Shown here piece by piece: positions 10,072 through 19,929 of a stretch of 64,000 nucleotides of DNA. The position numbers and the translations under genes were made by a program. The notes under the pieces were generated by a model, which saw only the letters and a list, made by a program, of their open reading frames with translations, had not been told where the DNA came from and searched no databases. Position 1 is the stretch's first letter. Every line of letters starts with the position of its first letter. Location: NCBI RefSeq assembly GCF_002201535.1, contig NZ_NIWW01000010.1:62001-126000 (forward strand), in the 5' to 3' direction. The DNA is from Lacimicrobium sp. SS2-24 (GTDB lineage: Bacteria > Pseudomonadota > Gammaproteobacteria > Enterobacterales > Alteromonadaceae).

Positions 10072-11604
10072 GTGGAAACTGGTACGTATATAGAAACTGG
10101 TACATTAGTCTCGCTCGCATTATATTTTATCGCCATGCTGGGCATTGGCTTATATGCTTATCGCACGTCAACCTCGGATGTCTCCGGTTATATGCTCGGC
10201 GGCAGAAAGCTGGGACCTGGTGTCACCGCGTTATCCGCCGGCGCCTCTGATATGAGTGGCTGGATGCTGATGGGATTGCCCGGTGCGATGTATCTGGCGG
10301 GGATATCTCAAAGCTGGATCGCCGTGGGTCTGGTCATCGGCGCCTTTTTGAATTACCTGATCGTGGCACCAAGGCTACGTGTCTACACGGAAGTGGCGAA
10401 TGACTCGATCACCATTCCCGATTACTTTGCTAATCGCTTTGACGATAAAGGCCGCTACCTGCGCATCTTCTCGTCGCTGGTCATTATAGTTTTCTTTACC
10501 TTATACACCTCGGCCAGCCTGGTTGCAGGCGGTAAGCTATTCGACAGTTCATTTGGCATGGATTACAGCACGGGCCTGTTTGTCACCGCGGGTGTGGTCG
10601 CGGCTTATACCCTGTTTGGCGGCTTTCTGGCGGTGAGTATGACCGATTTTGTGCAGGGCTGTATCATGTTTGTGTCGCTGGTGATGGTGCCTATTGTGGC
10701 TTTCAATCATTTGGGCGGCGTGGATCAGGTGAGCACCGCCGTTGGCGACATCAACCCTGATATGCTCAAACTCTTTGTCAATGGTGCTACCGGAGAGGCG
10801 CTCTCCGTGCTTGGTGTCATTTCACTGCTGGCCTGGGGGCTAGGCTACTTTGGTCAACCCCATATAATTGTTCGCTTTATGGCAATCCGTTCAGTCAAAG
10901 CGATCACCACCGCACGTCGTATTGGTATGAGCTGGATGATCGTATCCATTATTGGTGCCCTGGCGACTGGCTTTGTGGGGGTTGCCTATGTGGCTGAAAC
11001 AAAAATGCAACTGGATGATGCGGAAACGATCTTCATCATTTTCTCGCAATTTCTGTTTCATCCGCTAATTGGCGGCTTCCTGCTAGCCGCGATTCTGGCG
11101 GCCATTATGAGTACCATCTCGTCACAGCTTTTGGTAACGTCAAGCTCGCTCACCGAAGATTTCTACAAGGCGTTCCTGCGCCGTGATGCCGGTGATAAAG
11201 AACTGGTATTGGTGGGTCGAATCTCGGTACTGGTGGTGGCGTTGGTTGCTATCGTGCTGGCCTGGAATCCGCAAAACAGCGTACTGAATTTGGTCAGTAA
11301 TGCCTGGGCAGGTTTTGGCGCCGCCTTTGGTCCCGTGATCATTGTCAGTCTGTTCTGGAAGCGCATGAATCGCAACGGCGCGCTGGCCGGGATGTTAGTA
11401 GGCGCGGCTACGGTACTGTTCTGGATCTATGCACCCGTCACCATTGGTGGAGAAAGCCTGAGCAGCGTGATCTATGAGATCGTCCCTGGATTCATCCTAT
11501 GTACATTAACCATTTTCATTGTCAGCAACCTCACGGCGCCGCCCAGCGAAGCGCTGCAAAGCCGACATGAAGAAATGGAAGTGAAACTGCGCGAAGAGTC
11601 TTAA
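10072..11604 (+). CDS. putP: Sodium/proline symporter
   Basis: Inner-membrane Na+-coupled L-proline importer of the SSS family. About 13 hydrophobic segments and the family motifs are visible: GGRKLGPGVTALSAGASDMSGW (TM2 region, shown in PutP to carry Na+ and proline ligands), GYFGQPHI, and SSQLLVTSSSLTEDFYK near TM9. With a GTG start at 10072 the protein is 510 residues, close to the usual ~502. AGGAG at 10061-10065 lies 6 bases before it. An in-frame TTG at 10003 would add 23 residues unlike the family and has no ribosome site. No putA is adjacent, so a role in osmotic proline uptake is as likely as catabolism. It is followed by a strong terminator. Confidence 0.93.
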   Translation: METGTYIETGTLVSLALYFIAMLGIGLYAYRTSTSDVSGYMLGGRKLGPGVTALSAGASDMSGWMLMGLPGAMYLAGISQSWIAVGLVIGAFLNYLIVAPRLRVYTEVANDSITIPDYFANRFDDKGRYLRIFSSLVIIVFFTLYTSASLVAGGKLFDSSFGMDYSTGLFVTAGVVAAYTLFGGFLAVSMTDFVQGCIMFVSLVMVPIVAFNHLGGVDQVSTAVGDINPDMLKLFVNGATGEALSVLGVISLLAWGLGYFGQPHIIVRFMAIRSVKAITTARRIGMSWMIVSIIGALATGFVGVAYVAETKMQLDDAETIFIIFSQFLFHPLIGGFLLAAILAAIMSTISSQLLVTSSSLTEDFYKAFLRRDAGDKELVLVGRISVLVVALVAIVLAWNPQNSVLNLVSNAWAGFGAAFGPVIIVSLFWKRMNRNGALAGMLVGAATVLFWIYAPVTIGGESLSSVIYEIVPGFILCTLTIFIVSNLTAPPSEALQSRHEEMEVKLREES

Positions 11605-11622
11605 TAATCAGTCAGTTCGAAT

Positions 11623-11654
11623 AAAATACCGGCATACCTTGCCGGTATTTTTTT
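11623..11654 (+). terminator. Rho-independent terminator after putP
   Basis: An 11-bp stem (AAAATACCGGC / GCCGGTATTTT) with a 7-base loop continues into a T run. It lies 18 bases after the putP stop. Confidence 0.9.
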
Positions 11655-11765
11655 GTCCATTGCCTTGAGATAGCAGATTGTTACAGTTGTGTGAATCGCC
11701 TCTGGTATCCTGTGCACCAATCTACTAGCATAGAGATAGCTTAGGAACAGGAGAAGCACTCTACA

Positions 11766-12983
11766 ATGGCGTTTTTTGCAGCTCGTCAGCCCATACTAAA
11801 CAGAGAAAAAGATGTCGTGGCCTATGAGCTGTTATTCAGAGACAGCCTGGAAAATGTCTTTCCTGACGTCTGTGATGAGCAGGCAACCTCAAAAATGATA
11901 GAAGGCCTGCAGTTTAACCTTGGCATGGATAAGCTGACCGAAGATAAACTGGCTTTTATCAACTTTACCGAAGAATCGCTGCTAAATGGCTACCCTATGC
12001 TCCTCCCAAAAGAGTTCGTGGTCGTCGAAATCCTGGAAACCGTCACTCCCACCAAGAAGTTGCTCAAAGCCTGTCAGGAATTGAAACAGCGTGGTTATAC
12101 CATTGCATTGGACGACTATGAGCATAAAGGTGTTTGGAAGCACTTTTACCCCTATACCGACATCATTAAGATTGATTATCAGGTTACCCCGGCCAGTGAA
12201 ATTCGTCTGATCAAAGAGGCTATTGGAGGCTTCCCCAACATCAAGCTTTTGGCGGAAAAAGTCGAAACCCATGATGAGTACCATCAGGCATTGAACATGG
12301 GCTTTGAATACTTCCAGGGCTATTTTTTCAGCAAACCCGAGGTACTGAAAAGCCGCACGCTGGAGCCCTCGCAAATGACTGTCGCCAGGTTGATGACCTC
12401 GCTGGCCGAACCAGAGCCGGATACATCGGCAATTAGTCAGGTATTTGAAGGCGATGTGAATCTCTCTTTCAAACTGTTGCGTTATGCCCAGTCACCCATT
12501 TTTAAACGGCGCAGCGAGATCTCAAACATCAAACAGGCCATCGTGTTACTCGGCTTACAAGAACTCAGACGTTTTGTGTCAGTACTCTTTACGGCTCAGT
12601 TTGTGGACAAGAAACCTCCCGCATTGACGGTAATGTCCCTGGTCAGGGCCCGCTTTTGTGAGCTGACCTCCACGTTGCCCGGAGAACAGGCTACAGAAAG
12701 CGCCGCATTTCTGACCGGGTTATTGTCCCTGCTCGAAGGGATGCTGGATGCACCACTGGTGGAATTGCTCGACAAACTGCCAATTTCACAGGTCATTAAA
12801 GATGCTTTGGTCCGTCGCCAGGGGCGCCTGGCTGAATACCTGACCCTTATGGAGGCCTTTGAGCAGGCCGACTGGCAAGCGGCCAAGAGTCAGTGTGACA
12901 AGATGGGGTTCAGTATAGATAAAGTCACGCGAAATTATCTGGATGCCGTACGCTGGGCAACCTTAAGAGAAAATTCAGCCTGA
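11766..12983 (+). CDS. EAL-HDOD signalling protein (YuxH/CdgJ-like)
   Basis: A 405-residue cytosolic protein with an N-terminal EAL-type domain (~1-200) and a C-terminal HDOD domain (~205-400). The EAL signature reads ELL (Glu21 retained). Other metal or substrate residues seem present: FINF, VVEIL, LDDY, IKID, AEKVE and QGYFFSKP. The LDDYEHKG loop replaces the usual DDFGTG loop 6, which in known EAL proteins is needed for dimerisation and activity. Phosphodiesterase activity therefore cannot be assumed; the protein may be a c-di-GMP effector. The HDOD part has AIVLLGLQELRRFV. It stands alone between putP and the sulfate operon. Confidence 0.9.
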   Translation: MAFFAARQPILNREKDVVAYELLFRDSLENVFPDVCDEQATSKMIEGLQFNLGMDKLTEDKLAFINFTEESLLNGYPMLLPKEFVVVEILETVTPTKKLLKACQELKQRGYTIALDDYEHKGVWKHFYPYTDIIKIDYQVTPASEIRLIKEAIGGFPNIKLLAEKVETHDEYHQALNMGFEYFQGYFFSKPEVLKSRTLEPSQMTVARLMTSLAEPEPDTSAISQVFEGDVNLSFKLLRYAQSPIFKRRSEISNIKQAIVLLGLQELRRFVSVLFTAQFVDKKPPALTVMSLVRARFCELTSTLPGEQATESAAFLTGLLSLLEGMLDAPLVELLDKLPISQVIKDALVRRQGRLAEYLTLMEAFEQADWQAAKSQCDKMGFSIDKVTRNYLDAVRWATLRENSA

Positions 12984-13043
12984 ACCGATAACAACATCAC
13001 CCTGTTAGTGCGCCGATTTCCCTTCCCTTGCGCTGCATATATT

Positions 13044-13121
13044 AAGATCGTTTGCTATTTGATATAGCGATCTTGCATAGCCAGAATCGCCCCGATCGTG
13101 GTAATGTTCTATGTATAGAAC
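13044..13121. promoter_or_regulatory. Inverted repeats upstream of the cysD operon
   Basis: Two dyads precede cysD. AAGATCG (13044-13050) pairs with CGATCTT (13068-13074), with an inner GCTAT/ATAGC. A compact operator-like palindrome, GTTCTATGTATAGAAC (7-bp arms, 13106-13121), lies 49 bases before the start codon. A LysR-type regulator such as CysB would be the expected controller of sulfate activation genes, but no match to a defined site is claimed. Confidence 0.35.
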
Positions 13122-13170
13122 ACAATCGCATAATACTCATTCTGAAAACTTTACAGGTCTGAACAAAACC

Positions 13171-14085
13171 ATGGACGCCAATATTCCATCCTTAACCCAT
13201 CTGAAGCAGCTCGAAGCTGAGAGTATTCATATTTTTCGTGAAGTGGCGGCGGAGTTCGACAACCCCGTAATGCTGTATTCCGTTGGTAAAGATTCTTCCG
13301 TACTCCTGCATCTGGCCCGCAAGGCCTTTGCGCCCGGACGTATTCCCTTTCCACTGTTACACGTTGATACCACCTGGAAGTTTCGCGAAATGATTGAATT
13401 TCGCGATCGTATGGCAAAACAGCATCAGCTCGACCTGATCGTTTACAAGAATCAGGAAGGTATTGACATGGGTGTGGGTCCTTTCAGCCATGGCAGCGCA
13501 AAACACACGGATATCATGAAAACGCAGGCGCTTAAAAAAGCCCTGAATAAGTTTCAGTTTGATGCGGCTTTCGGCGGTGCGCGCCGGGATGAGGAAAAAT
13601 CGCGGGCCAAAGAACGGGTATATTCCTTTCGTGATGAAAATCACCGCTGGGATCCGAAAAATCAGCGTCCTGAATTATGGAACATTTATAATGCTCGGGT
13701 GAATAAAGGTGAAAGCATTCGGGTCTTTCCATTATCCAACTGGACCGAACTGGATATCTGGCAGTATATCTATCTGGAGAACATCGAGATTCCTGAGCTT
13801 TACCTGGCCAAGCCGCGCCCGGTTGTTGAGCGTGATGGCGTGCTGATCATGGTAGACGATGACCGCATGCCACTGGAGGAAGGTGAAGAGCCGAAAATGG
13901 AGTCCGTTCGATTCCGCACACTTGGCTGTTATCCTTTGACCGGTGCGGTGCAGTCTCATGCCGCGACCCTTCCTGATGTCATTCAGGAAATGTTGTTGAC
14001 TAAAACTTCAGAGCGCCAGGGTCGGGTCATCGACCACGACAGTTCCGGCTCTATGGAGAAAAAGAAAATGGAAGGATATTTCTGA
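13171..14085 (+). CDS. cysD: Sulfate adenylyltransferase subunit 2
   Basis: ATP-binding subunit of ATP sulfurylase; with CysN it makes adenosine 5'-phosphosulfate from sulfate and ATP. It has the PP-loop motif SVGKDSS at residues 37-43 and the family segments [33 protein letters not shown] and [16 protein letters not shown]. The ATG at 13171 gives 304 residues (E. coli has 302) and matches the family N-terminus. An upstream ATG at 13111 would add 20 unrelated residues and break the GTTCTAT dyad. First gene of a tightly packed operon; its stop overlaps the cysC start by one base. Confidence 0.96.
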   Translation: MDANIPSLTHLKQLEAESIHIFREVAAEFDNPVMLYSVGKDSSVLLHLARKAFAPGRIPFPLLHVDTTWKFREMIEFRDRMAKQHQLDLIVYKNQEGIDMGVGPFSHGSAKHTDIMKTQALKKALNKFQFDAAFGGARRDEEKSRAKERVYSFRDENHRWDPKNQRPELWNIYNARVNKGESIRVFPLSNWTELDIWQYIYLENIEIPELYLAKPRPVVERDGVLIMVDDDRMPLEEGEEPKMESVRFRTLGCYPLTGAVQSHAATLPDVIQEMLLTKTSERQGRVIDHDSSGSMEKKKMEGYF

Positions 14086-14678
14086 TGAGCAATAATATCG
14101 TCTGGCATGATCACAAGACTACCAAAGCCGACCGCGCTGCCCAAAAAACTCAGCAACCCGCCGTTATCTGGCTGACCGGGCTCAGTGGCTCTGGCAAATC
14201 CACTATTGCCAATATTTTAGAGCAGAAGCTGACCGCCGCAGGTAAGCACACCTACCTGCTTGATGGTGATAATGTGCGCCACGGGCTATGCGGCGATCTG
14301 GGCTTTGATGACAAAGACCGGGTTGAGAATATTCGCCGTATCAGTGAAGTGGCGAAACTGTTTGTCGATGCGGGGCTTATCGTCATCACCGCATTTATCT
14401 CTCCGTTTAAAACGGACAGAAAGTTTTGCCGTAATCTGCTGGAGGACGGCGAGTTCGTTGAAGTTTTTGTGGATACACCGCTGGAGGTATGCGAGCAACG
14501 TGATCCCAAAGGGTTATACCAGAAAGCACGCCAGGGTGATATTAAGCACTTTACCGGCATTGATTCGGCGTATGAGGCCCCTCAGGCGCCGGAGATACAC
14601 CTGACATTTGACGGTGAGACGCCGGAGCAGTCGGCAGACAAGCTGATCAGCGCATTGACACAGAAGGGTTACCTGTAA
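14085..14678 (+). CDS. cysC: Adenylylsulfate kinase
   Basis: Phosphorylates APS to PAPS, the second step of sulfate activation. The 197-residue protein has a P-loop GLSGSGKST at residues 32-40, the [16 protein letters not shown] substrate segment, [11 protein letters not shown], and the ISPF.TDR and [10 protein letters not shown] loops typical of CysC. The start overlaps the cysD stop (TGATG) and the stop overlaps the cysQ start (TAATG). CysC is a free-standing protein here, not fused to CysN. Confidence 0.96.
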   Translation: MSNNIVWHDHKTTKADRAAQKTQQPAVIWLTGLSGSGKSTIANILEQKLTAAGKHTYLLDGDNVRHGLCGDLGFDDKDRVENIRRISEVAKLFVDAGLIVITAFISPFKTDRKFCRNLLEDGEFVEVFVDTPLEVCEQRDPKGLYQKARQGDIKHFTGIDSAYEAPQAPEIHLTFDGETPEQSADKLISALTQKGYL

Positions 14679-15463
14679 TGAGCAAGGCGCAATTGGCTGA
14701 GCAGGTCACGGACATCGCCCATCGGGCGGGCGATGCCATCATGAATATCTATGCCAGAGATTTTGACGTTGCCAAAAAAGATGACAAGAGCCCGCTTACT
14801 GAGGCAGATCTGGCCGCCCATCATATTATTGTTGACGGGCTGAATGCCATTTCCGATCTGCCTGTACTGTCCGAGGAATCTGCCCATATCGCCTGGGATG
14901 AACGCCGTGAGTGGTCACAATACTGGCTGGTCGACCCCCTTGATGGCACCAAAGAGTTTATTAAGAAAAATGGTGAATTTACCGTCAATATCGCCCTGAT
15001 TGAACAGGGTGAACCGGTATTGGGCGTGGTCTATGCGCCGGCGCTTAATGTTACTTATGTTGGCGTGGTCGGTGAACAGGCTCAGCGCATACAGTCCGAC
15101 AAGACAGAGCCACTCAAGCCAGCCCGGCACCAAGATGGTGAAACCTGGAAAGTTGTGGGCAGCCGCTCACATCAGAGTCCACAGATTCAGTCATTGCTCG
15201 AGCAGTTACCGGGCGAAACCGAGTTGGTTGCCATGGGCAGTTCCTTAAAACTGTGTCTGGTCGCGGAAGGCAAGGCACACCTTTACCCTCGGCTGGGTCC
15301 CACCAGCGAGTGGGACACCGCAGCGGCCCATGCCATTGTCATTGCTGCCGGTGCCAGGGTGGTTGAACTGGACGCCGACAAGCCTCTGACACAGCAGAAT
15401 ACACCTCTGCGCTATAACCAGAAAGAATCGTTGTTAAACCCTTATTTTCTAGTGAGCTGTTAA
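14678..15463 (+). CDS. cysQ: 3'(2'),5'-bisphosphate nucleotidase
   Basis: Hydrolyses PAP (and PAPS) to AMP, removing the inhibitory by-product of PAPS use. It belongs to the inositol-monophosphatase superfamily. Metal-site motifs are visible: LSEES at ~65-69, DPLDGTKEF at 86-94 with two metal-binding aspartates, and the C-terminal [12 protein letters not shown]. The 261-residue length is slightly above the E. coli 246. It lies inside the sulfate activation operon, one base overlapping cysC and one base before cysN; in E. coli cysQ is at a separate locus. Confidence 0.94.
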   Translation: MSKAQLAEQVTDIAHRAGDAIMNIYARDFDVAKKDDKSPLTEADLAAHHIIVDGLNAISDLPVLSEESAHIAWDERREWSQYWLVDPLDGTKEFIKKNGEFTVNIALIEQGEPVLGVVYAPALNVTYVGVVGEQAQRIQSDKTEPLKPARHQDGETWKVVGSRSHQSPQIQSLLEQLPGETELVAMGSSLKLCLVAEGKAHLYPRLGPTSEWDTAAAHAIVIAAGARVVELDADKPLTQQNTPLRYNQKESLLNPYFLVSC

Positions 15464-15464
15464 C

Positions 15465-16880
15465 ATGAATAGCCAAAATGATCTCCTCGAAAAGGACATT
15501 CTCAGTTACCTTGAACAACATGAGCGTAAAGATTTACTACGCTTTTTGACCTGCGGCAGCGTCGATGACGGTAAAAGCACACTGATCGGTCGCCTGCTGC
15601 ACGATTCCAAGATGATTTACGAAGACCAACTGGCAGCCATCAGCAAAGACAGTAAAAAAGTTGGTACCACTGGTGAAGAAGTGGATCTGGCGCTGCTGGT
15701 AGATGGTCTGCAGTCTGAACGTGAGCAGGGTATTACCATTGATGTGGCATACCGCTATTTCTCCACAGATAAGCGCAAATTCATCATTGCCGATACCCCG
15801 GGACACGAACAGTATACCCGTAACATGGTCACAGGTGCCTCCACCTGCGAACTGGCGATCGTCATGGTGGATGCACGCGGCGGTGTGAAAGTGCAGACAC
15901 GTCGACACTCATTTTTAGCCTCATTGCTGGGCATCAAACATGTCATCGTGGCCATCAACAAAATGGACCTGATGGACTACGATCAGGGTACCTTTGATAA
16001 AATCCGCGAAGACTACCTGCAATTTGCCAAGCAGCTGAATATTCCGGACATTCACTTTGTTCCATTGTCGGCCCTCAAAGGTGACAACGTGGTGAACCGC
16101 AGCGAAAGCATGCCCTGGTACCAGGGAGAGACGCTGATGCAGTTGCTGGAAAACATTGAAGTCGCGAAAGATCAAACGCAGCAGGATTTCCGCTTCCCGG
16201 TGCAGTACGTTAACCGTCCGAACCTCAATTTCCGAGGTTTTGCCGGCACCATTGTCTCGGGTCAGATCAAACCCGGCGATGAAATCACCGCGCTGCCCTC
16301 TGGCAAAACCTCTACCATCAAAGAGATTGTCACCTTTGAAGGGGAACAGGATTTAGCCTATGCGCCGCAAGCTGTCACACTGACACTGAATGACGAAATT
16401 GATGTTTCCCGTGGCGACATGATCGTCAAAAGTGACAATCTGCCGATGCACAGTACAGCCTACAAAACCCATCTGGTGTGGATGGCAGAAGATCCGCTGA
16501 TGCCGAATAAGCAATATGAGTTCAAATTCGCCACCAAGTCGGTATCAGGATCGGTACAGCGTCTGGATTACCAGATTGACGTCAACACCATGGAAAAGAA
16601 AGATCTGTTGCACCTTAATCTCAACGAGATTGGGGTCGGCAGTATCAAGCTGACTCAGGCCGTGGCCTGTGACTCCTATCAGCGTAACCGCAAAACCGGC
16701 GCCTTTATCATTATCGATCGCCTTACCAATGGTACCGTGGGTGCCGGTATGATTATCGAAGCCGATGAATCTGCCAATAAAGACACCAAGCAGAGCTATT
16801 CCGAGTTTGAACTGGAATTCAATGCACTGGTGCGTAAACACTTCCCACATTGGCAGGCGCTGGATATCAGCAAACTCTGA
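15465..16880 (+). CDS. cysN: Sulfate adenylyltransferase subunit 1 (GTPase)
   Basis: GTP-hydrolysing partner of CysD; GTP turnover drives APS formation. It is an EF-Tu-like GTPase of 471 residues with G1 GSVDDGKST at 31-39, G3 DTPGHEQY near 110, G4 NKMD, then beta-barrel domains II and III. It ends without a CysC fusion, consistent with the separate cysC two genes upstream. The cysD and cysN genes, normally adjacent, are here separated by cysC and cysQ. Confidence 0.96.
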   Translation: MNSQNDLLEKDILSYLEQHERKDLLRFLTCGSVDDGKSTLIGRLLHDSKMIYEDQLAAISKDSKKVGTTGEEVDLALLVDGLQSEREQGITIDVAYRYFSTDKRKFIIADTPGHEQYTRNMVTGASTCELAIVMVDARGGVKVQTRRHSFLASLLGIKHVIVAINKMDLMDYDQGTFDKIREDYLQFAKQLNIPDIHFVPLSALKGDNVVNRSESMPWYQGETLMQLLENIEVAKDQTQQDFRFPVQYVNRPNLNFRGFAGTIVSGQIKPGDEITALPSGKTSTIKEIVTFEGEQDLAYAPQAVTLTLNDEIDVSRGDMIVKSDNLPMHSTAYKTHLVWMAEDPLMPNKQYEFKFATKSVSGSVQRLDYQIDVNTMEKKDLLHLNLNEIGVGSIKLTQAVACDSYQRNRKTGAFIIIDRLTNGTVGAGMIIEADESANKDTKQSYSEFELEFNALVRKHFPHWQALDISKL

Positions 16881-16890
16881 GTAAAATGAG

Positions 16891-18618
16891 ATGGACATTA
16901 ACCAGCTTCTGGTTGCAGGGATTTTTATTGTCACCATCGCGGCGCTTATTTTTACCGATAAGCGCCCGTCGGCCATTTTCTCATTGGCAATGCTGGCTTT
17001 GTTGGCCAGCGGCCAGCTTTCCTTGTTACAGCTCTCCCATGGGCTGACTAATCAGGGACTGATTACTCTGGTCTTGTTATTGCTGATCAGCAATGCCATC
17101 GACAAGACCTCGCTTTTGAAATTGCTCGGCAGAAAGCTTATCAGCGCCAGTTATAACAAGAGTTATTGGCGCTTATTCGGTCTGACATTCTCCAGTTCAG
17201 CCCTGTTAAACAACACGGCGATTGTCGCCAGCCTGATCAGCCCGGTAACGCAAAATCAGTTTCACCCGGCCTCACGGCTACTGATCCCCCTTTCCTACTC
17301 CGCTATCCTGGGAGGAACGGTGACCCTGATTGGCACCTCGACCAACCTGATTGTAGACAGCTTTTTGGTCGAAAAAGGACACCCGGGCTTTGCCTTCCTG
17401 GACTTCACCTTATACGGATTGGTGGCAGGTTTGTCCTGTGGATTATTGTTGTTTCTTATCTCTCCGCTTCTCCCCGAGATAAAAATCAAGCAGGCTGACT
17501 ATAAAGAGTATTTTATTGAAGCCAAAGTAGACGCAAACTCTCCGCTCATCGGCAAAAGTATTGAAGAAAATCATCTGCGTAATCTGCCTGAGCTGTATCT
17601 GGCAGAAATTATTCGCCAGGGGCACCTGCTTTCACCCGTGACCCCCGAAATCGTTATCGAAGCCGGTGACAAACTCATTTTTAGTGGCAACGTCAAGCGC
17701 GTAGACAGTCTTAACCATATTCCGGGCCTGACCCTGTTTGCCGAGACAAATGGATTGCTGCGGGAAAACCTCACTGAAGTGGTCATATCCAATCGCGCCA
17801 AACTGATCGATAAAACACTCAAAGAAGTGGGCTTTCGCGCCATGTTTGACGCCGCAGTCGTCGCCATCCGGCGTGATGGCGAAAGCCTGTCGGGAAAACT
17901 GGGGGATATCAAATTGCAATCCGGTGACAACCTGCTGTTGGCCACGGGACCGGATTTCGACACACGCAATAACTTATCCAAAAACTTCTTTATCCTCACC
18001 GAGCACAGTCTGCCGAAAAAGCTCACCACGTTTCAGGAGCGGTTGACCCTTGGCGGCTTTTTACTGACCGTGTTACTGAGCGCCACAAACATTGTTTCAC
18101 TGGCCACCGGGCTGGTTTTTCTTCTGGCGATATTGGTCTTCAGCGGCATCAGTAATGGTGCTGAGCTCAAACGCCATCTTCCGGTGAATCTGATCATGGT
18201 GATTGTTGGCGCCCTGGGCCTTGCCACCGCACTGGAGCAATCGGGTCTTATTGCCAGTCTTAACACCCTGGTCTTTCCATTGCTGGAAAACACCAGTCCC
18301 TTTGTGGCCCTGGTTGTCATCTATCTGCTGACGCTGTTACTGACAGAGCTGGTCACCAATAATGCGGCTGCGGCACTGATGTTTCCTTTTGCCTGGGGCA
18401 TCGTTGAAATGCTCAGCGCTCCGGTGCTACCTTTTGCACTGGCCGTCGCGTTTGCTGCCAGTGCCAGCTTTATCTCCCCATGGGGATACCAGACCAATTT
18501 GCTGGTGTTCAGCGCCGCAAACTACAAGCTCTCACACTTTGTGCGTATCGGTGTACCTGTCTCTATCCTGTACTCCGTCGTCGTGTTGTCCCTGCTGAAG
18601 ATCAGTTTCGATCTCTAG
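16891..18618 (+). CDS. SLC13/DASS-family carrier with two TrkA-C domains
   Basis: A 575-residue inner-membrane protein with hydrophobic helices at both ends flanking a soluble middle (~205-375) that contains two TrkA-C (RCK-C) domains. The N-terminal half carries SNTA-like LLNNTAIVASL and GTSTNLIVDSF (~148-158), matching the divalent anion:Na+ symporter family. The C-terminal half has the inverted equivalent LVTNNAAAALMFP and the NLLVFS segment. It starts 10 bases after cysN in the same operon, so sulfate is the most likely substrate; that is inferred from context. No CysTWA or SulP gene is present in this window. Confidence 0.88.
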   Translation: MDINQLLVAGIFIVTIAALIFTDKRPSAIFSLAMLALLASGQLSLLQLSHGLTNQGLITLVLLLLISNAIDKTSLLKLLGRKLISASYNKSYWRLFGLTFSSSALLNNTAIVASLISPVTQNQFHPASRLLIPLSYSAILGGTVTLIGTSTNLIVDSFLVEKGHPGFAFLDFTLYGLVAGLSCGLLLFLISPLLPEIKIKQADYKEYFIEAKVDANSPLIGKSIEENHLRNLPELYLAEIIRQGHLLSPVTPEIVIEAGDKLIFSGNVKRVDSLNHIPGLTLFAETNGLLRENLTEVVISNRAKLIDKTLKEVGFRAMFDAAVVAIRRDGESLSGKLGDIKLQSGDNLLLATGPDFDTRNNLSKNFFILTEHSLPKKLTTFQERLTLGGFLLTVLLSATNIVSLATGLVFLLAILVFSGISNGAELKRHLPVNLIMVIVGALGLATALEQSGLIASLNTLVFPLLENTSPFVALVVIYLLTLLLTELVTNNAAAALMFPFAWGIVEMLSAPVLPFALAVAFAASASFISPWGYQTNLLVFSAANYKLSHFVRIGVPVSILYSVVVLSLLKISFDL

Positions 18619-18726
18619 TTGCCACTTATCGGCTCAACTGGCTTTATAATTCGCTCAAGTGCAGGAAAGTCCGGATATTTTCCGCTAGCATAAACAGCTA
18701 CACCAACACTGTGAGAAGGAAAGACG

Positions 18727-19857
18727 ATGACCCGCAAATTTGCGTTGTTACTGGCCAGCCTGACCCTGGGGTTAAGCACGGCCGCCTGCGCCAACACACC
18801 TGCTCAACTTGATACTGAACAGACCCGCATTAAGGTTGATGTGGTCACCTCAGGGCTACAGCATCCCTGGGGCATGACCTTTTTGCCAGATGGACGCATG
18901 CTGGTCACCGAACGCACAGGTACGTTGCGGGTTGTGGACGAGCAAGGCAATAAATCCGCACCGCTCACCGGACTTCCTGACATCCTCGCCAAAAACCAGG
19001 GCGGTCTGCTGGATGTGACCATCGACCCCATGTTCAGTGAAAACCAACGTATTTACTTCAGTTTCTCTGAGCCGGCAAAAGACGGTGACAAAACCAGCAC
19101 CGCTGTGGCCAGCGCCATTCTTGAAGAAGATGGGCTAACGGCATTACAAGTCATTTTCAGTGCTAACCCGAAAATTGACACCGGCCATCACTTTGGCAGC
19201 CGTCTGGTGTTTGACCGCACCGGTGCGTTATTTATTACTTTGGGCGATCGGGGCTCACAGCGTGACGGAGCGCAGCAACTGACCAGCCACTACGGCAAAG
19301 TGGTGAGGGTCCTGCCCAACGGACAGGTACCGGCAGACAACCCCTATGTTAACAACGATGCCGCGCTGTCAGATATCTGGTCTTATGGACATCGTAATGT
19401 CCAGGGTGCTGCGCTAAACCCTTATACCGGTGAGCTCTGGACCCATGAACACGGGCCTCAGGGTGGCGATGAAATCAATATCACGCGCGCCGGCAAGAAT
19501 TATGGCTGGCCGGAAATCACCTATGGCGAGGAGTATGGTGGCGGTGAAATCGGTGACACCGAAAAAGCCGGCATGGAACAACCGTTGCATTATTGGGTTC
19601 CATCGATTGCACCAAGCGGCATGGCCTTTTATACCGCCAATGCCTTTGCAGACTGGAAGGGTAATCTGCTGGTCGGGTCATTGAAATTCCGCCAGCTGGT
19701 AAGACTGACTCTGGATAAGCAGAACAAAGTGAGTCATGAAGAGCGCATTGATATTGGCCAGCGTGTTCGCGATGTACGACAAGGGCCTGATGGAGCGGTG
19801 TACCTGTTAACGGACCATCCCGACGGGCAGATCTTGCGACTCAGCCCCAGCAACTGA
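18727..19857 (+). CDS. PQQ-dependent soluble aldose sugar dehydrogenase (YliI-like)
   Basis: A 376-residue exported six-bladed beta-propeller dehydrogenase related to E. coli YliI and soluble glucose dehydrogenase. Family signatures are HPWGMTFLPDGRMLVTER, the GHHFGSRLVF histidine region, LGDRGS, YGHRNVQGAALNP, EHGPQGGDEIN and GKNYGWP. The signal peptide is ~23 residues. Around Cys22 the sequence AACAN could be read either as an AxA signal peptidase I site or as a weak lipobox. No PQQ synthesis genes lie in the window. AAGGA sits close before the ATG. It follows the cys operon on the same strand after 108 bases with no terminator seen. Confidence 0.9.
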   Translation: MTRKFALLLASLTLGLSTAACANTPAQLDTEQTRIKVDVVTSGLQHPWGMTFLPDGRMLVTERTGTLRVVDEQGNKSAPLTGLPDILAKNQGGLLDVTIDPMFSENQRIYFSFSEPAKDGDKTSTAVASAILEEDGLTALQVIFSANPKIDTGHHFGSRLVFDRTGALFITLGDRGSQRDGAQQLTSHYGKVVRVLPNGQVPADNPYVNNDAALSDIWSYGHRNVQGAALNPYTGELWTHEHGPQGGDEINITRAGKNYGWPEITYGEEYGGGEIGDTEKAGMEQPLHYWVPSIAPSGMAFYTANAFADWKGNLLVGSLKFRQLVRLTLDKQNKVSHEERIDIGQRVRDVRQGPDGAVYLLTDHPDGQILRLSPSN

Positions 19858-19884
19858 TTCCCGCGTCACAGTCCCATTAATTGG

Positions 19885-19909
19885 CGTCACAGTCATGTAG
19901 ACTGTGACG
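19885..19909. terminator. Hairpin between convergent genes
   Basis: A perfect 10-bp stem (CGTCACAGTC / GACTGTGACG) with an ATGTA loop lies between the convergent sugar dehydrogenase and cysS genes. The 5' arm sequence GCGTCACAGTC is repeated directly at 19863-19873. There is no T tract, so terminator activity is uncertain. Confidence 0.5.
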
Positions 19910-19929
19910 TCTCCGCCCCATCGGCTCCT

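Noticed and set aside
13171-18618. CysNC fusion or assimilatory reductase genes in the sulfate operon
   Set aside because: cysN ends without a kinase domain and cysC is separate; no cysH, cysI or cysJ follows.
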